A stretch of DNA of 11,399 bases, taken from Pseudomonadota bacterium. GTDB taxonomy: Bacteria; Pseudomonadota; Alphaproteobacteria; Acetobacterales; Acetobacteraceae. A model generated the notes under the pieces. It had not been told where the DNA came from. It searched no databases and was given only the letters and a program-made list of their open reading frames with translations. Positions within the stretch are counted from its first letter, which is position 1. Every line of letters starts with the position of its first letter. This document shows, piece by piece, positions 1 to 6,151 of this stretch. Location: positions 1 to 11,399 of the forward strand of contig JAJZEG010000222.1 of NCBI GenBank assembly GCA_021828605.1, read 5' to 3'. The position numbers and the translations under genes were made by a program.

Positions 1-470
1 GCGAGCACCGGCGGGATCAAGAAGGGAAGTTGGCCGACCCGCTCATAGCTCGCGCGCTGGAACCAGGCGGCGAGGGCCAAAGCGAGGAAGAGTTTCATCA
101 GCTCGGAGGGCTGCACATGCAGGCCGCCAATATCGATCCAGCGTTTGGCGCCGAGCCCGACATGGCCGAAGCGCCAGACGACGACCAGCAGGATCAGGCC
201 GAGCGCGTAGAGCGGCCAGGCGAATTTGGCGATCAGGCGGATATCGACCAGGGCGATGGCGATCATCATGATCAGCGAGGCGCAGAAGCGGATCAGTTGC
301 GGCGTGGCGTAGGGTTCGCCATGGCCGCCCGCCGCTGAGTAGAGGGCGGTGTAGCCGATGCCCGCGAGCAGGCAACAGGCGAAAACGAACAGCCAGTTGA
401 TGCGCAGGAGTTTGCGCACCAGGCCGAAGGAGCGGGCGTAATAAGGGCGATAATCGATCAGACCGCTCAT
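1..470 (-). CDS. rodA: RodA, SEDS peptidoglycan glycosyltransferase (partial, N-terminal 156 residues)
   Basis: This is the N-terminal part of RodA, the inner-membrane SEDS glycosyltransferase that polymerises glycan strands from lipid II during side-wall elongation, in a complex with PBP2. The frame is open from an ATG at 470 to the window edge, so the C-terminal half is missing. It shows a short cytoplasmic N-terminus (MSGLIDYRPYYARSFG), then hydrophobic segments at about residues 23-40, 60-80 and 87-103, a conserved KRWIDIGG at about 116-123, and the SEDS hallmark QPSELMKL at about 127-134. The ATG overlaps the mrdA stop codon as ATGA (467-470). No clear Shine-Dalgarno sequence precedes it, so translation is probably coupled to mrdA. 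FtsW is the closest alternative; the position directly after mrdA and the sequence around QPSELMKL favour RodA. Confidence 0.95.
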   Translation of the reverse strand, partial: MSGLIDYRPYYARSFGLVRKLLRINWLFVFACCLLAGIGYTALYSAAGGHGEPYATPQLIRFCASLIMMIAIALVDIRLIAKFAWPLYALGLILLVVVWRFGHVGLGAKRWIDIGGLHVQPSELMKLFLALALAAWFQRASYERVGQLPFLIPPVL

Positions 471-2371
471 GAGGGCGTCGCCATCGCTAAGGTGGGGGCC
501 GAGTTGTTGGTGGTCAGATTGTTGGGGGCGACAAAGCCGGGTTGGGCGGGGGGACGTTGTAGGGTGTTGGTCAAGGCTAGGGTGATCAGGTCGCGCGCGA
601 TCGGGGCTGAGACGGCAGCGCCTTCATTGCCGTGCTCGACCACCACGGCAGCGGCGTAGCGCGGGGCAGCGACCGGGGCGAAGGCGATAAAGAACGCATT
701 GGGTAAATATTTCCAGGGCAGGTTGGCGTCGTTGTAATTAGCCTTTTCCTGGGCTTGCGACAGATCATGGACCTGGGCGGTGCCGGTTTTGCCCGCCATT
801 TCGACGCCCGCGAGGGTGAGGCGCGAGGCGTAACCGGTGCCGGACGGGGTGTTGACCACGGCGGCCATGCCTGCGCGCACGGTTTGCAAATGGCGATCCT
901 GCAGGCCGAGGCTGGGCCAATGATGGCTGAGCCCGTCGGGTTGATGGTCAGCACCGATCGCGCGGGTGAGACGAGGTTGGACCGCGCGCCCGGTGGCGAT
1001 GCGCGCTGCCATGGTGGCGAGGCCGAGCGGGGTGACTTGGGTAAAGCCTTGGCCGATACCTTGAATGACGGTGTTGCCTTGGGTCCAGACCAATTTGCGG
1101 CGCCGCGCCCAGCGATGGGTGGGTAGAAAGCCGGTCGAGGCGCCGGGCATGCCGATATCGAGCGGGCCGATCAGGCCGAGACGCCGCCCCATCGCGGCGA
1201 TTTTATCAATGCCGACGGCGAGGGCGGTGTGGTAGAAAAACACGTCGCAGCTTTGTTGGAGCGCGCTGACCACATTGATGGTGCCGTGGCCGCTATGCTG
1301 CCAGCAATAGAACGTGTGATCGCCCAGTTTCAGAAAACCGGGGCAGGTAAATAACGTGTGGGCGGTGATTGCGCCGCTTTCCAGCGCCGCAGTGGCGACG
1401 CAGGGTTTGAAGGTTGAGCCGGGGGCGTACAAGCCGTTGGTCGCGCGGTTGGTGAGTGGGCGGCGCGGATTATCGAGCCAGCCATTCCAGGTGGCGGTGG
1501 GCACGCCGGTATCGAACAGGCTGGGGTCGAAGCCGGGGGTGCTGGCCATGGCGAGCACTTCGCCTGCGAGCACATCGATGATGATCGCAGCACCCGCCTG
1601 CCCTTTTAGGCGCGTGGCGGCGAGGGTTTGCAATTCGGTATCGAGCGCGGTTTGCACCACGGATCCGGGCTTGCCGGAATCGCGATCAATTTCACGCACC
1701 ACCGAGCCATGGACATTGACCTCGGTTTGGACAATGCCGGGTGCGCCCCGCAAAGCGTGATCATGCTCGGCTTCGATGCCCGCGCGACCGACGCGCATGC
1801 CGGGCAAAGCGAGCATCGGGTTATGCTGGGCCTGGGATTGGGTCGGGCGCCCGACAAAGCCGATGACATGGGCAGCCTGCGCGCCGAGCGGGTAGGTGCG
1901 CGAGGCGCCGACATCGACGAACACGCCGGGCAGATCGACGGCGCGGACCTCGATGCGGGCCATTTCCGACCAATCGAGGTCGTTTTTGAGTAAAATCGGC
2001 ACGTAATGCGGCTTGCCTGCGAGGTCGCGGGCGATGCGGGCGCGCTCGGCGGGAGAGAGCGCGATCAAAGCGGTGAACCGGTCGATCACCGCTTCGGGAT
2101 CATCGGCCTCGGTCATCATGAACAGAGCGCGCCAATGCTGGCGGTTGCCCGCGAGGATGGCGCCGAAGCGGTCGGTGATGATGCCGCGCTCGGGCGCGAT
2201 CAGCCGGTCATTGATCGAGTTTTGTTTGGCCAGGGTGGCGAAGCGGCCATGTTCGCGCACTTGCAGCCGATAGAGATTGGCGGCCATGGCACCGAAGGCG
2301 ACGGTTTGCGCGGCGCCGACCAGCAGGGCCCTGCGGGTGAACATCGATCGACTCTTTGCTTCGCGCCTCAT
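467..2371 (-). CDS. mrdA: Penicillin-binding protein 2 (elongasome D,D-transpeptidase)
   Basis: A 634-residue monofunctional class B PBP that cross-links peptidoglycan in the periplasm as the partner of RodA. The N-terminus is short and basic, followed by one membrane anchor at about 13-33 (FTRRALLVGAAQ onward). The pedestal/dimerisation domain spans about 55-240 and includes APERGIITDRFG at 59-70. The transpeptidase domain carries the three active-site motifs: STFK with nucleophile Ser319 and Lys322, SCD at 374-376, and KTG at 528-530 (GKTGTAQ). Cys343, Cys356, His362 and Cys375 are spaced like the zinc site described in PBP2. The C-terminus ends in a Pro/Asn/Thr-rich tail after about 605. 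Length is normal for the family. The ATG at 2371 directly follows the mreD stop (TGAATG). An in-frame ATG at 2344 (Met10) with a weak AAGAG before it is a possible alternative start; the longer form better fits the usual basic N-terminus. Confidence 0.96.
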   Translation of the reverse strand: MRREAKSRSMFTRRALLVGAAQTVAFGAMAANLYRLQVREHGRFATLAKQNSINDRLIAPERGIITDRFGAILAGNRQHWRALFMMTEADDPEAVIDRFTALIALSPAERARIARDLAGKPHYVPILLKNDLDWSEMARIEVRAVDLPGVFVDVGASRTYPLGAQAAHVIGFVGRPTQSQAQHNPMLALPGMRVGRAGIEAEHDHALRGAPGIVQTEVNVHGSVVREIDRDSGKPGSVVQTALDTELQTLAATRLKGQAGAAIIIDVLAGEVLAMASTPGFDPSLFDTGVPTATWNGWLDNPRRPLTNRATNGLYAPGSTFKPCVATAALESGAITAHTLFTCPGFLKLGDHTFYCWQHSGHGTINVVSALQQSCDVFFYHTALAVGIDKIAAMGRRLGLIGPLDIGMPGASTGFLPTHRWARRRKLVWTQGNTVIQGIGQGFTQVTPLGLATMAARIATGRAVQPRLTRAIGADHQPDGLSHHWPSLGLQDRHLQTVRAGMAAVVNTPSGTGYASRLTLAGVEMAGKTGTAQVHDLSQAQEKANYNDANLPWKYLPNAFFIAFAPVAAPRYAAAVVVEHGNEGAAVSAPIARDLITLALTNTLQRPPAQPGFVAPNNLTTNNSAPTLAMATPS

Positions 2372-2899
2372 TCATGCACGCTCAGGTGCTGCGGCGCCGC
2401 GATGCGCGCGGATGAGCGGCGGGGCGAGCAACGGGTAGAGCAGAATGCCGATGGCGGCTTGGATCACCACTGGCCTGATTGGCAGGAGATGGAGAATGAG
2501 CAGCGAGCGGATCAGATATTCGAGCGCGCTGGTGGCGATCATACTCGCGGCCAAGGTGAGCCAGACGATGAAAAATCCTTGTTTAGTGAGCACGCGACGC
2601 AAAGCGAGCACGCTGGCCTGGTTGAGCAACAGCAGCACTGCCCAGAGACCGAGCGGTGAATGGCCGATCAAATCGAGCAGCAGGCCAAGCAGCAGAACCA
2701 CCGGCGCTGGGAGTGAGGTTGGACGATACAGGGTCCAGAAAAATACCGAGGTGAGAACCAAGGCGGCGCGGCAGGCTCCCGGGTCAGGCAGCAGCAGCGG
2801 CACCGAGGCCAGCAGCATAACCACCAGGATCAGACACGCCGGCAGCGCATGGCGGGCGGCGCGATCAAGGGTGCGCCAGAGGCTTGGCCAGGTGATCAC
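2372..2899 (-). CDS. mreD: Rod shape-determining protein MreD
   Basis: A 175-residue polytopic inner-membrane protein of the elongasome, thought to bridge MreC and the PBP2/RodA synthase. It has about five or six hydrophobic segments, roughly at residues 18-36, 44-57, 64-80, 83-100, 108-125 and 140-160. The MreD-like core WTLYRP (55-60) is followed by a segment rich in Leu/Gly ending in LLDLIGHSPLG, which is typical of the family. The start is GTG at 2899: mreC and mreD overlap as GTGA (2896-2899), and no in-frame ATG lies nearby upstream. There is no strong Shine-Dalgarno sequence, consistent with coupling to mreC translation. The stop codon touches the mrdA ATG with no gap. Sequence conservation in MreD is low, so the call rests on length, topology, this short motif and its position between mreC and mrdA. 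Confidence 0.92.
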   Translation of the reverse strand: MITWPSLWRTLDRAARHALPACLILVVMLLASVPLLLPDPGACRAALVLTSVFFWTLYRPTSLPAPVVLLLGLLLDLIGHSPLGLWAVLLLLNQASVLALRRVLTKQGFFIVWLTLAASMIATSALEYLIRSLLILHLLPIRPVVIQAAIGILLYPLLAPPLIRAHRGAAAPERA

Positions 2900-3747
2900 A
2901 GCCCATGGCCGGGATGGGTGGTGTGGGGTGATAATTTTTGATGGTGATAATCAAACAAGCGCAACACGCGCAGACGCTGCAAGCCAGCGAACGGCAGCAC
3001 CACCGGGTTGTTGCGCCCTTGGTAATGCACCACGCCGACCGGCAGGCCGGGCGGGAAAATACCGCCCGCCGCACTGGTCAACACCACCTCGCCCTCGTGC
3101 GGCGGGTGGCTTGGGGACCAATAATGCAAGCCGGGCATCGCGCCATTGGTGCCGACCATCAACGCATGCGCGCCTTGCTTGCCCATCGCCACCGGTACCC
3201 GGCTGTTCAAATCATTGATCAGCAGCACCCGCGCACTGCGCGAGCCCGATTGCACCACCCGACCGACCACGCCGCGCCCGTCCATCGCGATGGCATCAAT
3301 CAGGTCAGGGGCGCCTGAGGGGACCGAGACCAGCACGGAATGCGCATAGAGCCCGCCATTATCGGCGATCACCCGGGCGGTGAAAAACGTGGGCGTGGGG
3401 GTTGGCACGAAATGTAAGGCGGATTTGAGGGCTTGATTTTGCGCAGCCAAGGCCAGAGCCACCGCCTGCCAGCGCCGCAACCGTTGATTATCCGCGCGCA
3501 GAACGAGGATTTGCCGATGCATGCTGAGCCAAGCCGAAACGGTGGTGTTTCCTTGAGTAAGGCTGAGGATGGGTCGCGAGATTACCCGATAGGCCGGGGT
3601 CAACGCATCATCGAGCCCGAGGCGCAAGGTTGCCGTCAGACGGTCGTTGGCGCGACCGGCAATCATCAGAGCAAGTGCAAGCATCAGCATGACCGGCAAG
3701 GTCAGCCGCGTTAATACCAGACGGACCGGCATGGAGAGCCGAAACAT
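2896..3747 (-). CDS. mreC: Rod shape-determining protein MreC
   Basis: A 283-residue bitopic protein that organises the elongasome in the periplasm and activates PBP2. It begins MFRLSMPVRL, has one transmembrane helix at about 13-31, a predicted coiled coil at about 73-112 and the two-barrel periplasmic domain at about 120-262. Family-typical stretches are GRGVVGRVV (158-165) with SARVLLINDLNSRVPV shortly after, and GEVVLTSAAGGIFPPGLPVG (219-238). The frame is open further up to a TTG at 3828, but that codon lies inside the -10 element of the likely promoter. The ATG at 3747 has an AGGA eight bases upstream and matches the usual MreC N-terminus, so 3747 is chosen. The C-terminal tail is unusually rich in His (268, 269, 275, 278, 281). 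It is first in the mreCD-mrdA-rodA operon, and no mreB lies upstream. Confidence 0.95.
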   Translation of the reverse strand: MFRLSMPVRLVLTRLTLPVMLMLALALMIAGRANDRLTATLRLGLDDALTPAYRVISRPILSLTQGNTTVSAWLSMHRQILVLRADNQRLRRWQAVALALAAQNQALKSALHFVPTPTPTFFTARVIADNGGLYAHSVLVSVPSGAPDLIDAIAMDGRGVVGRVVQSGSRSARVLLINDLNSRVPVAMGKQGAHALMVGTNGAMPGLHYWSPSHPPHEGEVVLTSAAGGIFPPGLPVGVVHYQGRNNPVVLPFAGLQRLRVLRLFDYHHQKLSPHTTHPGHGL

Positions 3748-3755
3748 AGCATCAG

Positions 3756-3759
3756 TCCT
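3756..3759 (-). promoter_or_regulatory. Ribosome binding site of mreC
   Basis: AGGA on the minus strand lies eight bases before the ATG at 3747. It decides the mreC start against the longer reading that would begin with TTG at 3828. Confidence 0.65.
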
Positions 3760-3824
3760 GTGGAAAGAGGCGGTTGCGAGAGACAGCGATACGACAATCA
3801 GAGCGTTAAGCCAATGCCCTTGCC

Positions 3825-3853
3825 GCAATATGGTGTTCTAACATAACTGTCAA
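3825..3853 (-). promoter_or_regulatory. Probable sigma-70-type promoter of the mreCD-mrdA-rodA operon
   Basis: On the minus strand a perfect -35 element TTGACA (3853-3848) is followed by a 17-base spacer and a weak -10 element TATTGC (3830-3825; three of six bases match TATAAT). Transcription would start near 3818, giving a leader of about 70 bases before the mreC ATG at 3747. It lies in the short gap between the YqjE-like gene and mreC, exactly where a promoter is needed because mreB is absent. The -10 box is only partly matched, so this is an inference from sequence. Confidence 0.55.
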
Positions 3854-3890
3854 TCGATTAAAGCGGTCGCCTTGAATGGGTTTTCCTGTG

Positions 3891-4292
3891 TCAGTCAGGC
3901 TTGGTTTCGTTTTTGTCCAATAACGATCGGAGCGAGCCGAGCAGGACTGCGGCCAAAGCCAGCAATAGCGGGTCTTTGCGCATCAGACTGCGCATCACCG
4001 CGAGCCCCTCGGCGACAACCGCAAACCATGCGGCGCGGTGCAACGGGCGCGGACGGCGCAGCCAGCGAAATTGGGTCACGATCCAAAGCAGCAAAGCAAA
4101 CAGCAAAAATCCGCCGCCGAACAGCAAATCGGCCTTGAGCGGTCCCAACCAATGCGCGAGGACACGAAACCCTGCCGCGAGCAGGCAGGCAATTCCGATC
4201 AAGGCGGCGATCAACGAGACGACGCTCAACATCAGGCGATCACGCCAGGCGCGTAGGCTTAGCCCGTTGAACAAGGAGGCTAAGAATTGCAT
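3891..4292 (-). CDS. Small membrane protein, YqjE/holin-superfamily-like
   Basis: A 133-residue membrane protein of unproven function. An amphipathic N-terminus (residues 1-20) is followed by two strong transmembrane helices at about 21-45 and 54-75. A basic loop RWLRRPRP comes next, then a helical region, a third hydrophobic stretch at about 108-121 (DPLLLALAAVLLGSL) and a charged tail. Size, the two adjacent helices and the position directly after a DUF883/YqjD-like gene recall YqjE in the E. coli yqjDEK operon (putative holin superfamily). This is a resemblance in layout, not a motif-based assignment. It starts 25 bases after the stop of the DUF883-like gene. No clear Shine-Dalgarno sequence precedes the ATG at 4292, so translation may depend on the upstream gene. 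It could equally be a lineage-specific envelope protein. Confidence 0.7.
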   Translation of the reverse strand: MQFLASLFNGLSLRAWRDRLMLSVVSLIAALIGIACLLAAGFRVLAHWLGPLKADLLFGGGFLLFALLLWIVTQFRWLRRPRPLHRAAWFAVVAEGLAVMRSLMRKDPLLLALAAVLLGSLRSLLDKNETKPD

Positions 4293-4303
4293 GAGAGAAA
4301 CAA

Positions 4304-4322
4304 GATGATGTCCAAAATCATC
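4304..4322 (-). other. Weak hairpin between the DUF883-like and YqjE-like genes
   Basis: A perfect six-base inverted repeat GATGAT/ATCATC with a seven-base loop overlaps the stop codon of the DUF883-like gene. On the minus strand it is followed by the T-rich TTGTTTCTC. It could act as a leaky terminator or attenuator, making the second gene less abundant, but the stem is AT-rich and short and the T tract is interrupted. Confidence 0.25.
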
Positions 4323-4686
4323 GGCTCTCGCGACGACGCGTAAAGACGCGCGCGATTAAATAGCCAGCGCCAACGGCGATGCCGAGGCTGAGCAAGGGTC
4401 GTTCCTGCACCAGGCGCACAGTGCGCCGTGATACGCCTGAACCCGCGCCGTTCAACCTCGTGCCCAGTGAAGAAAACTCACGGCTAAGCTGCTCGATTTG
4501 CTGTTCGAGATTGCGGCGCATGGCGGTGGAGGGCGGTGCGATATCATGCAGCCGATGTTGCACGTCATGCAAAACCGCATCAGCCACCTGCACCACTTTG
4601 CCGCGCAGGCCATCCAACTGACCGATCAGACGTTCAATATCGTCCGCGATGTGTTTTGAGCCGGAATTAAGTTGATTTTGATCCAT
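4318..4686 (-). CDS. DUF883 (ElaB/YgaM/YqjD)-like membrane-anchored protein
   Basis: A 122-residue protein with the build of the DUF883 family. A long charged, largely alpha-helical region runs from about 10 to 75 (with IERLIGQLDGLRGKV early in it), with a Ser/Gly-rich hinge at about 74-87. A single C-terminal, glycine-rich membrane helix at about 97-114 (RPLLSLGIAVGAGYLIARV) ends in a basic tail FTRRRESR. In E. coli YqjD this tail-anchor design places the protein in the inner membrane, where it binds ribosomes in stationary phase; whether this homologue does the same is unknown. The ATG at 4686 follows an excellent Shine-Dalgarno sequence, suggesting strong translation. It is 76 bases downstream of ntrX, so it may have its own promoter, though none is obvious. 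It is followed 25 bases later by the YqjE-like gene. Confidence 0.8.
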   Translation of the reverse strand: MDQNQLNSGSKHIADDIERLIGQLDGLRGKVVQVADAVLHDVQHRLHDIAPPSTAMRRNLEQQIEQLSREFSSLGTRLNGAGSGVSRRTVRLVQERPLLSLGIAVGAGYLIARVFTRRRESR

Positions 4687-4692
4687 GGATCA

Positions 4693-4699
4693 CCCTCCT
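4693..4699 (-). promoter_or_regulatory. Strong ribosome binding site of the DUF883-like gene
   Basis: AGGAGGG on the minus strand lies six bases before the ATG at 4686. It is the best Shine-Dalgarno match seen in the window, stronger than any I see before the ntr or mre genes. Confidence 0.75.
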
Positions 4700-4739
4700 A
4701 CGTGCCGCGTTCCGTACTTGGAATGGGCATGCGGAGCTG

Positions 4740-4752
4740 CGGGTTCAACCCG
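4740..4752. repeat. Short inverted repeat just downstream of ntrX
   Basis: CGGGTT-C-AACCCG is a perfect 13-base inverted repeat, able to form a five-pair hairpin with a three-base loop, 10 bases after the ntrX stop. No T tract follows it on the minus strand, so it is not a standard intrinsic terminator. It could stabilise the ntrX 3' end or be chance. The remainder of the 4687-4762 gap shows no convincing promoter. Confidence 0.25.
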
Positions 4753-4762
4753 TCGTGATCAA

Positions 4763-6151
4763 TCAACTCGTCGATTGTCGATCTTCGGCACCAACACCCA
4801 GTTGCTTGAGTTTTCGATGTAAAGCACTGCGTTCCATGCCAACAAACTGCGCGGTTCGACTGATATTGCCGCCAAAACGCAGGAGTTGTGCTTGCAAATA
4901 CTGAGTCTCAAAGACATCGCGGGCGTCGCGCAACGAGAGCGCCATGATATCGACCAGCGGATCGACCGCCAAAGCACGCGGGGCGTGGGCGCTGATTTCG
5001 CCGGGCAGTTGGGCAGCGTGGAACGGCTCGCCTGCTTCGCCGGGATGCATGATCATCAGCCAGTCGATCACGTTGCGCAACTGGCGAACATTGCCGGGCC
5101 AATCATGCGCTTGCAAGGCGGCAATGGCGTCAGAGGCGAGGGTTCGCGGCGGCAAGCCGGAGGTTTCGGCGGCACGGGCAAGGAATAAGGCGGCGAGATC
5201 GGGGATGTCTTCGCGCCGTTCACGCAAGGAGGGAACCCGCAGCGGCACCACCGCCAGCCGGTAATAAAGATCCTGGCGAAAACTGCCGGCGGTGATGTGC
5301 GCGGGTAGATCGCGCGCGGTGCTGGCGAGGATGCGCACATCGACCTTGACCCGCGCGCCGCCGCCCAACCGCTCGAAGCGTTGGTCTTGCAAAACCCGGA
5401 CAATTTTACCTTGGGTTTCGAGCGGCATATCGGCGATTTCATCGAGCAGTAAGGTGCCGCCATCGGCGCGATCAAGCAGACCGGGACGGCCCGCGCCTTC
5501 CGAACCGGCTTCGACGCCGAACAACGCCGCCTCGACCCGTTCGGGCGCCAAAGTCGCGCAATTCAGCACCACGAACGGCCCACCGGCGCGCTTGGACTGG
5601 GTGTGGATCATGCGCGCGACCACTTCCTTGCCCACACCTGCCGCACCGGTGATCAGGATGCGTGAGCCGGTGGGTGCGGCTTTTTCCACCGCATGGCGCA
5701 GCGCGTTGATGGTGGCACTCGCACCGGTCAATTTGTTTTCCGAGCCGGTGCGCAGGCGCAATTCGGCATTTTCGGCGATCAGGCGGGCGGCTTCGCGGGC
5801 GCGCTGGATGATCAACAATAGGCGTTCGGATTTGAAGGGCTTTTCGATGAAATCATACGCGCCAAGCTGGATCGCCTGCACGGCCATTTCGATGGTGCCG
5901 TGACCCGACATCATCACCACTGGCAAGGTGGGTGCTTCGGCACGCATCGCCTGCAAAATCCCGAGACCATCGAGGGTTGAGTTTTGCAGCCACACATCCA
6001 GAACCACCAGATCGGGCCGACGTTCGGCGAAGGCGGCCAGCGCTTCATCAGACGTGCCGACATTGCGCGTCTCGAACCCTTCATCGCGCAAAATGGCATC
6101 AACCAGAAAGCGGATGTCAGGCTCGTCATCGATAATGAGAATTTCAGTCAT
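4763..6151 (-). CDS. ntrX: NtrX, response regulator of the NtrY/NtrX system
   Basis: A 462-residue cytoplasmic regulator with an N-terminal receiver domain (1-120: acidic pair Asp8/Asp9, phospho-acceptor Asp52 in VVLDVW, Ser82, Lys104), an AAA+ domain (about 140-380) and a Fis-type helix-turn-helix (about 428-451, GGNISRTAQFVGMERSALHR). Walker A is GAAGVGKE at 169-176, Walker B is LLLDEIAD with Asp237 and Glu238, and the arginine finger region FRQDLYYRL and sensor II WPGNVRQLRN are present. The GAFTGA sigma-54 contact loop is absent: between ALFG and GGTLLLDE there are 18 residues (VEAGSEGAGRPG then LLDRAD) against 21 in the NtrC of this window. Loss of GAFTGA is known in alphaproteobacterial NtrX proteins, so this one probably regulates without direct sigma-54 activation. 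The ATG overlaps the ntrY end by eight bases, with AGGA and GGAG just upstream. It is the cognate partner of NtrY. Confidence 0.95.
   Translation of the reverse strand: MTEILIIDDEPDIRFLVDAILRDEGFETRNVGTSDEALAAFAERRPDLVVLDVWLQNSTLDGLGILQAMRAEAPTLPVVMMSGHGTIEMAVQAIQLGAYDFIEKPFKSERLLLIIQRAREAARLIAENAELRLRTGSENKLTGASATINALRHAVEKAAPTGSRILITGAAGVGKEVVARMIHTQSKRAGGPFVVLNCATLAPERVEAALFGVEAGSEGAGRPGLLDRADGGTLLLDEIADMPLETQGKIVRVLQDQRFERLGGGARVKVDVRILASTARDLPAHITAGSFRQDLYYRLAVVPLRVPSLRERREDIPDLAALFLARAAETSGLPPRTLASDAIAALQAHDWPGNVRQLRNVIDWLMIMHPGEAGEPFHAAQLPGEISAHAPRALAVDPLVDIMALSLRDARDVFETQYLQAQLLRFGGNISRTAQFVGMERSALHRKLKQLGVGAEDRQSTS

Noticed and set aside
2006..2659. Plus-strand open frame of 217 codons opposite mrdA and mreD
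   Set aside because: Its product is rich in Gly/Asp/Glu/Gln/His as expected for a mirror of coding sequence, has no recognisable motif, and lies wholly opposite real genes.
2445..3218. Long plus-strand open frame of 257 codons opposite mreD and mreC
   Set aside because: It is antisense to two clearly conserved genes, its product is low-complexity Arg/Ser/Ala/Thr-rich, and open antisense frames are expected in GC-rich DNA.
3402..3416. TGGCAC-like box on the plus strand, suggestive of a sigma-54 -24 element
   Set aside because: No matching TTGC -12 element follows at the right spacing, and it lies inside mreC pointing against every gene in the window.
4733..4762. Possible intrinsic terminator after ntrX
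   Set aside because: The short CGGGTT/AACCCG repeat has no T tract after it on the minus strand, so it is reported only as a weak inverted repeat.
5292..5903. Plus-strand open frame of 203 codons opposite ntrX
   Set aside because: Antisense shadow of the AAA+ domain with no ribosome binding site of note and no family features.
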